Positions 1 to 8,602 of a DNA stretch of 64,000 bases are shown piece by piece (within the stretch, counting starts at the first letter, position 1; each line of letters opens with the position of its first letter). Made by a program: the position numbers and the translations under genes. The notes under the pieces were generated by a model. That model did no database searches. It saw only the letters and a program-made list of their open reading frames with translations, and had not been told where the DNA came from. The stretch comes from Enterococcus sp. DIV0660C (lineage in GTDB: Bacteria; Bacillota; Bacilli; Lactobacillales; Enterococcaceae): positions 62,001 to 126,000 of the forward strand of contig NZ_JAFLWA010000012.1 of assembly GCF_017316125.1 (NCBI RefSeq). Direction: 5' to 3'.

Positions 1-360
1 GAAGAGTTGATTATGCGTGTCAAAGCATTGTTAAAGCGTTCGTTGGGGCTTTTCAATGAACATTCATTAGAGTACAAAGGTGTCATTTGTGATTTAAATC
101 GTAACGAGGTCACTTTTGAAGGCAAAATTTTATCCATTCAAGGAAAAGAATTTGAACTCTTAACTTACTTTTTACAAAACAAGGGAATTATTTTAACAAA
201 AGAACAGATTTTTGATCGAATTTGGGGATTTGATTCCGATACGACGCTAACTGTCGTTGAAGTTTATATGAGTAATCTGCGAAAACATTTGCGTGAAACG
301 ACTCTTGCAAAAGATATCAAGACACTCCGAAACGTTGGCTATATTTTACAGGAAGTGTAA
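1..360 (+). CDS. OmpR/PhoB-type response regulator, C-terminal part
   Basis: The reading frame is open from the first base of the window, so the N-terminal receiver domain with its phospho-acceptor aspartate lies outside. The visible 119 residues hold the end of the receiver domain and a winged-helix DNA-binding domain, recognisable by VVEVYMSNLRKHL in the recognition-helix region and the closing wing IKTLRNVGYIL. Regulators of this family bind promoter direct repeats when phosphorylated by a partner kinase. The stop codon is 4 bases before the start of a sensor kinase, so the two form a two-component pair. The target genes cannot be inferred from this fragment. Confidence 0.93.
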   Translation, partial: EELIMRVKALLKRSLGLFNEHSLEYKGVICDLNRNEVTFEGKILSIQGKEFELLTYFLQNKGIILTKEQIFDRIWGFDSDTTLTVVEVYMSNLRKHLRETTLAKDIKTLRNVGYILQEV

Positions 361-364
361 CAAA

Positions 365-1684
365 ATGAAAAAAATAAAAGACAGATTTCCTAACAAGCAA
401 AAAATTCGTTTCTTTTTAACTAACGTTACAGCTTTTGCTAGTATTTTTATTTTATTAGGTTTCATCACGCTTCAGTTACTTAACCAATCTGCCTATAGAG
501 AAACTGATCTAAGTCTAAAACAAATCGATACAACGTCTCGTGCCGTTCAATTAGAAGTTTCTCGTTACGAACAAGGAAATCCCTTTTTGGAAAATTTCCC
601 CGGCGGACAGCCCTTAAACGAACCAGATAACAATCGTTTCAATACCCAAGTGATTCTATGGTCTGCTTCTGGTGAAATTTTGAATAAAGCCGCTATTGGT
701 GGTCGTTTAAATCAAATTCAAGGCTTGAAGTTAGATACAAAAAACCTTGATGTTATTCAAAGTATCGACTTATCTGAATCAGAAAAAGATCATTCTTTGG
801 CATTTCGCTCTATTACACGCAAGGCTGAAGCAAATCAAAACGAAATTGCTTATATTCAAGTATTAGCAAATACCAATCAGATTAAAGATTCTCTAGCTAC
901 CTTTCAAACTGTTATGATTATTTGTATGATTGTCTTCTGGCTGATTTCAATTGGCATTAGTTATTATCTCTCTAACTTAAGTATGCGCCCTATTCTAGCT
1001 TCGTGGAAACAGCAAAAAGAGTTTGTTGAGAATGCGTCGCATGAGTTTCGCACACCCTTGTCTATTATCCAGAATAGTTTAGAACATTTATTTACAAAAC
1101 CAAATCACACTGTTATCGAAGAGTCAGAAAGCATTGCTCAAGCTTTGGCAGAAACACGGCGACTTACCGGACTGACAACCGATTTATTAACGATTGCGCG
1201 AAATGATTCGAATCAAAGACTTTTATCAAAAACAGCTGTAAATATCCAGCCGTTCATCGCCCAATTAGTCAAGCCATTTCAAGAAATGGCTGAAATGGAT
1301 GGCAAACATTTCCAGATTGCGAATGAGTCCACAGCTACTGTCATCATGGATGAAAAGAAAATCCATCAAGTACTAGTTATCCTGCTTGATAATGCGTTAA
1401 AATATACCAGTTCAGGTGACTCTATTTTGATTGAATCACAAATAACCAGCAAAGAATGGCAAATTGACGTTACGAATACTGGACCAAGTATTTCCTCTGA
1501 TGAAAAAGCAAGAATCTTTGAACGTTTTTATCGTGAAGATCGTTCTCGCTCAAAAGAAACTGGTGGCTATGGGTTGGGTTTGGCAATCGCCAAACAAATC
1601 ATTGACCAACATAAAGGAAAGATTTCTGTTAAGGATTATGAACCACAAGGTGTCATTTTTACTGTTGAATTACCTCTAAAATAA
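365..1684 (+). CDS. Membrane sensor histidine kinase
   Basis: A 439-residue kinase paired with the preceding response regulator. The start chosen is the ATG at 365, just after the regulator stop. A first membrane segment lies around residues 20-42 and a second around 178-200, enclosing an extracytoplasmic sensor region of about 135 residues. The dimerisation/phosphoacceptor box is SHEFRTPL with His226. The ATP-binding domain shows an N box (LLDNALKY) and glycine boxes ending in GGYGLGLAIAKQI. The architecture resembles CiaH-like kinases of streptococci and enterococci, but the signal and regulon are unknown. It is followed directly by a strong terminator, so this pair ends its transcription unit. 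Confidence 0.93.
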   Translation: MKKIKDRFPNKQKIRFFLTNVTAFASIFILLGFITLQLLNQSAYRETDLSLKQIDTTSRAVQLEVSRYEQGNPFLENFPGGQPLNEPDNNRFNTQVILWSASGEILNKAAIGGRLNQIQGLKLDTKNLDVIQSIDLSESEKDHSLAFRSITRKAEANQNEIAYIQVLANTNQIKDSLATFQTVMIICMIVFWLISIGISYYLSNLSMRPILASWKQQKEFVENASHEFRTPLSIIQNSLEHLFTKPNHTVIEESESIAQALAETRRLTGLTTDLLTIARNDSNQRLLSKTAVNIQPFIAQLVKPFQEMAEMDGKHFQIANESTATVIMDEKKIHQVLVILLDNALKYTSSGDSILIESQITSKEWQIDVTNTGPSISSDEKARIFERFYREDRSRSKETGGYGLGLAIAKQIIDQHKGKISVKDYEPQGVIFTVELPLK

Positions 1685-1696
1685 TCTAAAATAAAA

Positions 1697-1736
1697 AATC
1701 CCGACAGAATCAATCGATTGATTCTATCGGGATTTT
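1697..1736 (+). terminator. Terminator after histidine kinase
   Basis: A near-perfect inverted repeat (AATCCCGACAGAATCAAT and its complement with one mismatch) is followed by TTTTTATTT. It ends the two-component operon. Confidence 0.9.
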
Positions 1737-1903
1737 TATTTAGGTATTTTTGTCAGAATCACTCTCCCTCCACTAACGCTTTCTTATTTTTGATTTTTGT
1801 TTTAGGATAAGAGAAAGAATCAGTTATGATCCTTGATTTATCAGTCTCATTAGTGACACTTGAATCCATGATCATTTTATCTAGAGCTGAAAGGAGTACA
1901 ATT

Positions 1904-2908
1904 ATGGATAGTAAAACTAGAAAACAGGTACAAGAAAAGTTGAAACAACGATTACAATTATTACCACCTATTTTCGAGCAATTCTTACTTGAAAATCGAG
2001 GACATTTGTCTTTAAGTAGTCGTTACGAATATGCAAAAGATTTCCATTTATTTACGGACTTCCTCCAAAAATCTTATCCAGATCAGGAAATGAATGATGA
2101 ATTTATCTTGCAATTAGAAAAACGAGATTACCTGAACTTTTTAGCTAGTATTTATCGTCATACACGCTCTTTCCAGACGGCAGCTGAGCAGCCTATCGAG
2201 CAGACATTCAGGAATAATTATCACGGTGTTTCAAGAAAGCAATACGCACTTAATCATTTTTTGAAGTTTTTATTTCAAAATGGGCAGTTAAAAAAAGAAA
2301 TTTCATTATTAGGAACCAGTACTCCGGAAACTACTATACCTGCACCACGCTATGTTCCAGCAGAGTTGTTACTTGATTTTGAAACACTATTCATTCCATC
2401 TGCAGGATTTGATACAAGTCGAGAAGCTAGCTTTGAGAAGAAAAACCGACCACGCAATCTTGCAATCCTTGCACTATTGCTTTATTGTGGGCTCAAAATC
2501 CATGAAATTGTGGAATTGAAGAGAAAAGATCTCCTACTAGAAAAACAGTTGATTCAACTTCATCGAAAAGAAAATCGCTTGAATCAAGTGCCACTTCCTA
2601 ATGAAGCATTCAGCTTTCTAAAAGCATATCTCACCCTACATGAATTAACTGCGGAAGATTTTGTATTTCAATCGTCACATGACCAACAAATCTCTCCCCG
2701 GACGATTCGACAAATTTTAAGTAAAGTAACCGTTTACCAGAATCTTTCACCAGAATTGTGTCGAAAAACTTTTCGTTATTATACTGAACAGTATTTAGAT
2801 GATCTTGACACAGTAAACTATTTATGTGGCAATCGCTACCTTAATCCACATGACTTTCACGAAGTCTACCAAAATATGTTAGGATTTTCCTATCATCAAT
2901 TTGACTAA
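1904..2908 (+). CDS. Tyrosine-recombinase-like protein lacking most catalytic residues
   Basis: A 334-residue protein with an N-terminal core-binding-like helical domain (about residues 10-140) and a C-terminal domain with the phage-integrase fold pattern. The start is the ATG at 1904 behind AAGGAG. The usual active site is eroded: the first arginine of the GLRxxE box is lysine (GLKIHE), the HxLRH box reads ELCRKTF with the first His replaced by Glu and the second by Lys, and the LGH box reads LCGN. The beta-strand lysine region, the second arginine and a final tyrosine (EVYQN) can still be placed. It stands alone, without inverted repeats or other mobile-element genes, so it looks like a fixed chromosomal gene. 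Strand-exchange activity is doubtful; a DNA-binding or accessory role is possible but not shown. Confidence 0.75.
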   Translation: MDSKTRKQVQEKLKQRLQLLPPIFEQFLLENRGHLSLSSRYEYAKDFHLFTDFLQKSYPDQEMNDEFILQLEKRDYLNFLASIYRHTRSFQTAAEQPIEQTFRNNYHGVSRKQYALNHFLKFLFQNGQLKKEISLLGTSTPETTIPAPRYVPAELLLDFETLFIPSAGFDTSREASFEKKNRPRNLAILALLLYCGLKIHEIVELKRKDLLLEKQLIQLHRKENRLNQVPLPNEAFSFLKAYLTLHELTAEDFVFQSSHDQQISPRTIRQILSKVTVYQNLSPELCRKTFRYYTEQYLDDLDTVNYLCGNRYLNPHDFHEVYQNMLGFSYHQFD

Positions 2909-3099
2909 TATACGTTTTTAAAATTGTTTTCTGGGAAAGAAAAAAATAGTAAAGCTTTTCTGTCACTTTGATCATCTTTTATAGAAAGAAATATTTTGCG
3001 CTCTTTTTCACAAAATAATCTGTTATTTTCAAAACGTTTGTGCTACGATTATAGCGGAATTTGTTCCCCTTTTAACAAAAAAATGATGGAGTGTGACCT

Positions 3100-4623
3100 A
3101 TGGAAACAATCGAGTATTCCCCACTTAATTTATTTACTAATTACCAAGAGGCAGCAAAAAAAACACCAGATGTTTCAATCATCATCGATGAACCATTAGC
3201 TGCTTTTCCTGAGCTTGGATTTAAAAGCACTTACAAAGAAAGCTATGAAACAATCTTAACGCGCGCCTATCAGTTGGCAGCAATGGGTGTTGGACTAGGC
3301 GACAAAATCATGCTGTATAAAAGTTCAGCATTCGACACTTATCTAATGGCAGTTGCTGCTTCTTATCTTGGTGCTGTACCTGTGATGACTTCTTATCATT
3401 TGCCGACAGCAACAATGGAAGTGTTTGTGGAACGCCTAGAAGATCCTTTTATCTTGTTTGACGAAGTTACTGCGGAACGCGTAGCGGGAATCTCAAATGG
3501 TTCAAAAGAAAAACAATTATCAGTAAAAGAGTTATTGAACCAATCAGCAACACCAGTTTCTCAACAAGAATTACCAAAAGATCAAATTGCCTATATGACA
3601 CATACTTCTGGAACAACTGGTATTCCAAAATTAATTTGTCATTCAGCAAACTCTATGGGGTGGCGAACAAAATGGCAAAAAATGATTTTTACAAAGATTG
3701 CAGCAAAGGAATTAGTGGCTTTTCATATTTCTCCCGTCCACTCTCGCTTCAATATCGGAATTTCTTCCTTAATGGCTATGGGATTCCCAATGATGCCATT
3801 GGCTAACGCACAAGGAGAACATGTAGTGAAAATGCTAACTCAAAATCCACCGATTGCACTAGAAACGCATCCAAATAACTTCGTTCAATGGAGTTTCGTT
3901 GCAAAAGAAGTACCAGAAGCGTTTGCTGGTATTCGTTACTATCACTCAACTTTCGATGCAATCAATAACCAGACAATGGCAACTTTCCTTGACACCTCAA
4001 AGACAAAAGATGCCATCTTTTTACAAGTTTACGGACAAAGTGAATGTGGTCCAATGATTCTCAAAGCACATACTTTGGAATCCTTAAAGACAAATGATGC
4101 ACGTGATATGGGTGTTGGGCTTGGTGACTTGACCAAAGCTCGAATCACGGATGATCAAGGGAACCTCTTACCTACTGGCACAGATGGCCACATTCAATTC
4201 TTATCAAAAGGTCGTGCATTGACTTACTATAAAGAAGATGCACGCTTCCAAGAAAATGTTTATGGCGACTGGTGGGACAGTGGTGATTACGGTGTGATGA
4301 ATGAAGACGGACATCTTTTCTTGAAAGATCGTCAAGTCGACTTGATTGAAACAATCAATAGTACCTTAGCAATCGAAGATTATTTACTTGATTCGCTTGA
4401 GTTCCTAGCTGAAGTCGTAATCGTACGTGACAAAAATGATTCGCCACAACCAATCATTGCTTTAGCCCCTGGAAAAGAAATGGATTGGGACGCTTATTGG
4501 ACACAAGTTCACGAACTGCCACGTTTGAATACACCGATTATTCGTGCCTTCGAAGACATTCCACGAACTGCAACAATGAAAGTCCAACGCCTTCAAATCG
4601 AACAAGAATTAAAAAACCAATAA
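3100..4623 (+). CDS. AMP-forming acyl/aryl-CoA ligase family protein
   Basis: A 507-residue member of the ANL adenylate-forming superfamily. It carries the phosphate-binding loop THTSGTTGIPK, the YGQSECGP adenine-binding stretch and the WWDSGDYGVMNEDGHLFLKDR segment with the ATP-ribose aspartate and hinge arginine. Enzymes of this class activate a carboxylic acid as acyl-AMP and pass it to CoA or another thiol. The C-terminal lysine region (TATMKVQRLQIEQ) is present, so the protein is full length. The substrate is not predictable. Start ATG at 3100 follows GATGGAG. The gene is monocistronic: an upstream intergenic region of 190 bp and a terminator directly downstream. Confidence 0.87.
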   Translation: METIEYSPLNLFTNYQEAAKKTPDVSIIIDEPLAAFPELGFKSTYKESYETILTRAYQLAAMGVGLGDKIMLYKSSAFDTYLMAVAASYLGAVPVMTSYHLPTATMEVFVERLEDPFILFDEVTAERVAGISNGSKEKQLSVKELLNQSATPVSQQELPKDQIAYMTHTSGTTGIPKLICHSANSMGWRTKWQKMIFTKIAAKELVAFHISPVHSRFNIGISSLMAMGFPMMPLANAQGEHVVKMLTQNPPIALETHPNNFVQWSFVAKEVPEAFAGIRYYHSTFDAINNQTMATFLDTSKTKDAIFLQVYGQSECGPMILKAHTLESLKTNDARDMGVGLGDLTKARITDDQGNLLPTGTDGHIQFLSKGRALTYYKEDARFQENVYGDWWDSGDYGVMNEDGHLFLKDRQVDLIETINSTLAIEDYLLDSLEFLAEVVIVRDKNDSPQPIIALAPGKEMDWDAYWTQVHELPRLNTPIIRAFEDIPRTATMKVQRLQIEQELKNQ

Positions 4624-4640
4624 AATAATTTTAAACAAAC

Positions 4641-4687
4641 AAATACTTTTGATAACGATGCTTTTTCGTTGTCGAAAGTATTTTTAT
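4641..4687 (+). terminator. Terminator after acyl ligase gene
   Basis: The inverted repeat AATACTTTTGATAACGA / CGTTGTCGAAAGTATT is followed by a T run. Confidence 0.85.
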
Positions 4688-4704
4688 TTCCCTACGTTTT
4701 TCAA

Positions 4705-4737
4705 AATTGGCTGAGTTCCGAATCTGCCAATTGGCTG
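4705..4737 (+). promoter_or_regulatory. Direct repeat AATTGGCTG x2 upstream of the B6 operon promoter
   Basis: AATTGGCTG occurs at 4705-4713 and again at 4729-4737, 24 bp apart start to start. The second copy abuts a weak -35 (TTTTCA, 4738-4743), followed at 17 bp by the -10 TATACT (4761-4766). Direct repeats just upstream of a weak -35 are the arrangement described for PdxR-type MocR activators, so an activator site is inferred. No TPP riboswitch is seen. Confidence 0.5.
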
Positions 4738-4787
4738 TTTTCATTTTATTTTACTTTCGCTATACTTGCTTTTATGGAGGAAATAAG

Positions 4788-5585
4788 ATGAAAAGAGTAT
4801 TAACAATTGGCGGATCTGACCCTTTCGCAGGCGGCGGAATTCAATCCGATTTAAAAACTTTTGAAAATTATCAACTTTTTGGTTTAAGTGCCCTAACCTG
4901 TGTAGGTTTTTTGGACGAACAAGGTACATTCCAATTAGAAAATTTATCGCCGAGACTACTAAAACAACAATTAGCTTCATTAACAAAAATGACAACACTT
5001 GATGGAATTAAGATTGGCTTACTTCACTCAGAAGAAGCTATCACGATTGTCCATGATTTTTTGATACAAAATTCAGAACTTCCAGTTGTCCTAGATCCTG
5101 TCCTTGCGTTTAAAGAAACTAAAACGACTGAAAATAAACGTTATATGGATAAAATGATTGCTGAACTCTTTCCTTTAGCAACTATTGTTACACCTAATTT
5201 AAAGGAAGCGGCTTTGTTGGCAAACCAAGATGAGTTACGATCATTGGATGACCTTCGCCGCGCGGCTAAAGTCATCCACGCTCTTGGAGCAAAACAAATC
5301 GTGATTAAAGGCGGGCAAGGTATTCAAGGTGACTTTGCGATCGATTTATTTTTTGATGGCGAAAATGAGCAATTATTCACTCGTAAAAAATTAACAAAAC
5401 CAACTGTTAATGGTGCAGGTTGTACGTTTTCTTCTGCTATTTTAGCAAATTTGTGCCGAGGTGACGCTTTACCTACAGCAATTGCAACTAGTAAAGACTA
5501 TGTCTATCACTGCATTGCCCATGGCGTTTTAATGAACGATGGTTCCGGTAGTGTTTGGTCCGGAGGAAAACGAGAGGAGGAATAA
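4788..5585 (+). CDS. pdxK: Pyridoxine/pyridoxal kinase of the ThiD-like type
   Basis: A 265-residue ribokinase-fold kinase starting at the ATG at 4788 behind TGGAGG. It has the N-terminal TIGGSDPFAGGGIQSD substrate-binding signature and the C-terminal GAGCTFSSAI anion-hole motif with cysteine typical of ThiD and of the ThiD-like pyridoxal kinases of Firmicutes. It would phosphorylate the vitamin hydroxymethyl group with ATP in the cytoplasm. It is followed after 6 bases by an ECF transporter S component, which suggests vitamin salvage. The lack of a thiamine riboswitch and of other thi genes makes vitamin B6 more likely than hydroxymethylpyrimidine, but the latter is not excluded. Confidence 0.8.
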   Translation: MKRVLTIGGSDPFAGGGIQSDLKTFENYQLFGLSALTCVGFLDEQGTFQLENLSPRLLKQQLASLTKMTTLDGIKIGLLHSEEAITIVHDFLIQNSELPVVLDPVLAFKETKTTENKRYMDKMIAELFPLATIVTPNLKEAALLANQDELRSLDDLRRAAKVIHALGAKQIVIKGGQGIQGDFAIDLFFDGENEQLFTRKKLTKPTVNGAGCTFSSAILANLCRGDALPTAIATSKDYVYHCIAHGVLMNDGSGSVWSGGKREEE

Positions 5586-5591
5586 CGATAA

Positions 5592-6077
5592 ATGAACATC
5601 AGGCAAATAACAACCTATGCTATGCTGATTGCGCTAACTGTTGTGCTTTCTCTGACGATTCTCATTCCCGTTCCAGCAACGAATGGATTTATTACTCTAT
5701 GTGAAGTTGGTATTTATACAGCAGCATCGTTATTTGGACCAATTGGTGGCTTAGTTGTTGGTGGTTCCAGCGGATTATTGATCGATTTGATTTCGGGCTA
5801 CCCACAATGGGCGATCTTTTCCCTGCTCATTCATGGGTTACAAGGATTGATTGTGGGCTTGGTTGGTCGACAAACAACGTTTCGCTGGTTTCTTGGCCTA
5901 TTCACTGGTAGTATGATCATGATCATTGGTTACTTGCTAGCGGGTTGGTTCTTGTATGGCTGGCCAGCAGGAGTCGCGTCAATTCCAGGAAATATGATCC
6001 AGAACTTATTTGGAATTGCACTGACTTACCCATTGGTCTCTGCCTTGAAACGATTTCAATTACGAAAACAACGTTAA
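5592..6077 (+). CDS. ECF transporter S component, probable vitamin B6 or HMP uptake
   Basis: A 161-residue, very hydrophobic protein with about five to six membrane segments and no ATPase, matching the substrate-binding (S) component of energy-coupling factor transporters. The conserved opening (MLIALTVVLSLTILIPVP) and the GPIGGLVVGGSSGLLIDL stretch are typical of this group. S components use a shared EcfA-EcfA'-EcfT module encoded elsewhere. Its start ATG at 5592 is placed by GAGAGGAGG at the end of the kinase gene, so both are translated from one message. The substrate is inferred from the kinase neighbour: pyridoxine-type vitamers (PdxU-like) or a thiamine pyrimidine. Confidence 0.82.
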   Translation: MNIRQITTYAMLIALTVVLSLTILIPVPATNGFITLCEVGIYTAASLFGPIGGLVVGGSSGLLIDLISGYPQWAIFSLLIHGLQGLIVGLVGRQTTFRWFLGLFTGSMIMIIGYLLAGWFLYGWPAGVASIPGNMIQNLFGIALTYPLVSALKRFQLRKQR

Positions 6078-6097
6078 TCATAGCGAAAGAAGGATAA

Positions 6098-6664
6098 ATG
6101 AAAATGGAATTAACAAAAGAAATGTTGGCAAAACAATTAACCGAAATGGTTACTGATATCTTGAATGAAGCAAACCTCAAAGCTGGGGATTTATTTGTAT
6201 TAGGATGTAGCACTAGCGAAGTTGTTGGTGGGCACATTGGAAAAAACTCTAGTGCTGAAGTTGGTCAATGGATTGTCCAAACACTAAAAGAAATCCTTGA
6301 TTCTAAAGAAATCTCACTAGCTGTCCAAGGTTGCGAACACTTAAATCGAGCACTAGTCGTGGAACGTAGCGTAGCCGAAAAGAAAGATTTTGAAATTGTG
6401 ACCGTTGTTCCAGCTTTACACGCTGGTGGTGCTTGCTCCGTTGCTGCCTTCGAGCAATTTACTGATCCAGTTGAAGTCGAACATATTATTGCACAAGCAG
6501 GAATCGATATTGGTGATACCTCTATTGGGATGCACGTCAAACATGTTCAAGTTCCTGTCCGCCCTCGTTCGAATACCTTAGGTGGTGCACACGTTACTGC
6601 TTTACGTTCTCGTCCTAAATATATTGGTGGTCCACGTGCACAATATAATACAAATGAACGCTAA
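6098..6664 (+). CDS. UPF0340 (TIGR01440) family protein
   Basis: A 188-residue soluble protein recognised as the UPF0340/YwlG family by [20 protein letters not shown] near the N-terminus, [16 protein letters not shown] in the middle and the C-terminal [11 protein letters not shown] and GGPRAQYN segments. Its biochemical role is unknown. It is third in a tight operon with a B6-type kinase and an S component, which hints at a link to cofactor metabolism. The start at 6098 follows AAGAAGGA; an in-frame ATG two codons later is an alternative. A strong terminator follows. Confidence 0.85.
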   Translation: MKMELTKEMLAKQLTEMVTDILNEANLKAGDLFVLGCSTSEVVGGHIGKNSSAEVGQWIVQTLKEILDSKEISLAVQGCEHLNRALVVERSVAEKKDFEIVTVVPALHAGGACSVAAFEQFTDPVEVEHIIAQAGIDIGDTSIGMHVKHVQVPVRPRSNTLGGAHVTALRSRPKYIGGPRAQYNTNER

Positions 6665-6713
6665 GTAAAGGAATCTTGTTTATTCCCACTTTTAGTTAAA
6701 ATGATTTATAATC

Positions 6714-6757
6714 AAAAAAAGAGGTATGACAAAATATTGTCATACCTCTTTTTTTTG
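6714..6757. terminator. Bidirectional terminator between UPF0340 and alpha-glucosidase genes
   Basis: A perfect stem (AGAGGTATGACA and complement) is flanked by seven A on one side and eight T on the other, so it serves both converging genes. Confidence 0.9.
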
Positions 6758-6773
6758 ATCATTAGTTGGATTA

Positions 6774-8435
6774 CTAGAGGGAATTTCGTTGATACATTCT
6801 AGCTTCATAAGGTCCAAATTCGCCCATAAGATCAAATCGATGTTCATCCATATGTTCATCCAACTGATTGGTTAATATGACTGACCAATCTTCTGTTAAT
6901 TTTTCAGTTGTTAGATCAAAAACTGCATTTTTCGCTGTCAAGTTTACCATAATTAAAAATTGTTCACTGGCTTCCACACGCTCGTAAATAAATAATTGTT
7001 TGTGTTCAGGTAAATACTCTTTGAAACGGCCCGTAACCAATGCAGTATGCTGTTTTCGTAGTTGAATCATTTGTTTATAAAACGATAAGAGTGAATTTGG
7101 TTCTTTTGTTTGTGCTTCGACATTGATCACATCTTTATTTGGATTAACAACTAGCCAAGGCTCCTGTGAAGAGAAACCAGCAAATTTTTCATCCGTCCAT
7201 TGCATTGGTGTCCGACTATTATCTCTTGTTGTGCTACGAATGATTGCCAATGATTCTTCCGACGTGCAACCTTCTTGAAGCAATCGTTGATAAAGTTTTC
7301 TTGAATCAAGTGCATCTACTTGTTCAATTGACGCAAAAGCCATATTGGTCATCCCAATTTCTTGTCCTTGATAGATAAAAGGTGTCCCTTGTAAGAAAAA
7401 GTACATCATTCCTAGCCCTTTTGCAGACTCCAACCAATAATTCTGGTCATCACCAAAAGCAGAAACGCTTCGAGGTACGTCGTGGTTTTCCATATAGAGT
7501 GCATTCCACCCTTTTCCTGCTAAAGAATTCTGCCACTCAGTAAGTGCTTGCTTCAGTTTAACGACATCTAGTACACCTTGTTCTTCGTGGTTCCATAAAG
7601 AAATATGATCAAATTCAAAAATCATATCAAAATACCCAGATTTGCCAACCCATTGTGGGCCTTCCGCAGCAGATACGCCACTTGCCTCACCGACAGTCAT
7701 GATGTCATATTCATCAAAAATCGTTTTTAGTTCAGTCAAATATTCCCCGATTCCTGCTACATTTTGAAAAGGTGAAAATGGATTAGCTGTTGCGGGAATA
7801 GCATAGTCTTCTTTTTTGATATGTGAAATAGCATCTAATCGAAAACCATCAATCCCTTTGTCTAACCACCAACGAATCATGGTAAATAGCTCTTCTCTCA
7901 CTTTTGGATTTTCCCAATTCAAATCAGGTTGTTCCTTGGCAAAAACATGTAAATAAGATTGCTCAGTTTCCTCATCACGTGTCCAAGCAGAACCACCAAA
8001 AATAGACTGCCATTCATTCGGCGCTGACTCTGCGGTACTATCTGCCCATAAATAATAATCACGAAAAGGATTGTCTACTGATTTTTTTGATTCAATAAAC
8101 CATTTATGTTGGTCAGATGTATGGTTGATAACCAAGTCCATAATCACTCGAATGCCCATTTGATGAGCTTCAGCCAATAGCAAATCAAATTCTGCCATTG
8201 TTCCAAATTTTGCTAAGATTTCTTGATAATTACTGATGTCGTAGCCATTGTCAACAAATGGAGAAGAGTAAATGGGATTGATCCAAATGAAGCCAATCCC
8301 TAACTCTTTTAAATAACTTAATTTTTCACGAATTCCATTAATATCACCAATCCCGTCTTGATTGCTGTCTTTGAAACTCGCGGGATAAATTTGATAGCCC
8401 ACTTCTTGTTGCCACCACTGTACATTTTTTGTCAT
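6774..8435 (-). CDS. GH13 subfamily 31-type alpha-glucosidase
   Basis: A 553-residue intracellular glycoside hydrolase family 13 enzyme. The start is the ATG at 8435 behind AAGGAGGG; an upstream in-frame ATG would lack that site. It has the four GH13 regions: MDLVINHTSD, GFRLDAISH with the nucleophile aspartate, VGEAS with the acid/base glutamate and ENHDVPR with the transition-state aspartate. It hydrolyses short alpha-glucosides released from maltodextrins or isomaltose. The residue after the nucleophile is alanine; in this subfamily valine there goes with alpha-1,6 preference and alanine or threonine with alpha-1,4, so a maltase-type specificity is inferred. Its promoter carries the same palindrome found at the malX and neopullulanase genes, linking it to their regulon although it lies 50 kb away. 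Confidence 0.88.
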   Translation of the reverse strand: MTKNVQWWQQEVGYQIYPASFKDSNQDGIGDINGIREKLSYLKELGIGFIWINPIYSSPFVDNGYDISNYQEILAKFGTMAEFDLLLAEAHQMGIRVIMDLVINHTSDQHKWFIESKKSVDNPFRDYYLWADSTAESAPNEWQSIFGGSAWTRDEETEQSYLHVFAKEQPDLNWENPKVREELFTMIRWWLDKGIDGFRLDAISHIKKEDYAIPATANPFSPFQNVAGIGEYLTELKTIFDEYDIMTVGEASGVSAAEGPQWVGKSGYFDMIFEFDHISLWNHEEQGVLDVVKLKQALTEWQNSLAGKGWNALYMENHDVPRSVSAFGDDQNYWLESAKGLGMMYFFLQGTPFIYQGQEIGMTNMAFASIEQVDALDSRKLYQRLLQEGCTSEESLAIIRSTTRDNSRTPMQWTDEKFAGFSSQEPWLVVNPNKDVINVEAQTKEPNSLLSFYKQMIQLRKQHTALVTGRFKEYLPEHKQLFIYERVEASEQFLIMVNLTAKNAVFDLTTEKLTEDWSVILTNQLDEHMDEHRFDLMGEFGPYEARMYQRNSL

Positions 8436-8463
8436 GCGGATACCCTCCTTTGCCATTTCATCA

Positions 8464-8510
8464 ATTATAAACGAAATTGCTCCCTATAAGTCTTTGTTAC
8501 CGTTAACAAA
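8464..8510 (-). promoter_or_regulatory. Promoter of alpha-glucosidase with maltose-type operator
   Basis: On the minus strand the 18-bp imperfect palindrome TTTGTTAACGGTAACAAA (8510-8493) lies upstream of a consensus -10 TATAAT (8469-8464). No good -35 is seen at the 17-bp position (GACTTA). The operator centre is 32 bp from the -10. Related palindromes occur at 58614-58631 and 60476-60493. Confidence 0.7.
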
Positions 8511-8533
8511 AAAGAATTAAGTACTTTTCCTTC

Positions 8534-8577
8534 AAAAAAAAAAAAAACGAAGTAACAAACATACGTTCATTACTTCG
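8534..8577 (-). terminator. Terminator after MoxR/VWA gene
   Basis: The stem CGAAGTAA/TTACTTCG is followed on the minus strand by 14 uninterrupted T residues, an unusually long U tract. Confidence 0.9.
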
Positions 8578-8602
8578 AGTGTTTTAATGATAATTTATGT
8601 TC

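Noticed and set aside
1904-2908. Integrase of an integrative element
   Set aside because: No attachment repeats, tRNA gene, excisionase or cargo genes are nearby, and the active site is degenerate.
4692-4787. TPP riboswitch upstream of the pdxK/thiD-like gene
   Set aside because: Only a CTGAG pentamer is present; the second conserved block and the required stems are missing.
8534-8547. Run of 14 A as a possible phase-variable tract
   Set aside because: It is outside any coding region and is explained as the U tract of the terminator for the MoxR/VWA gene.
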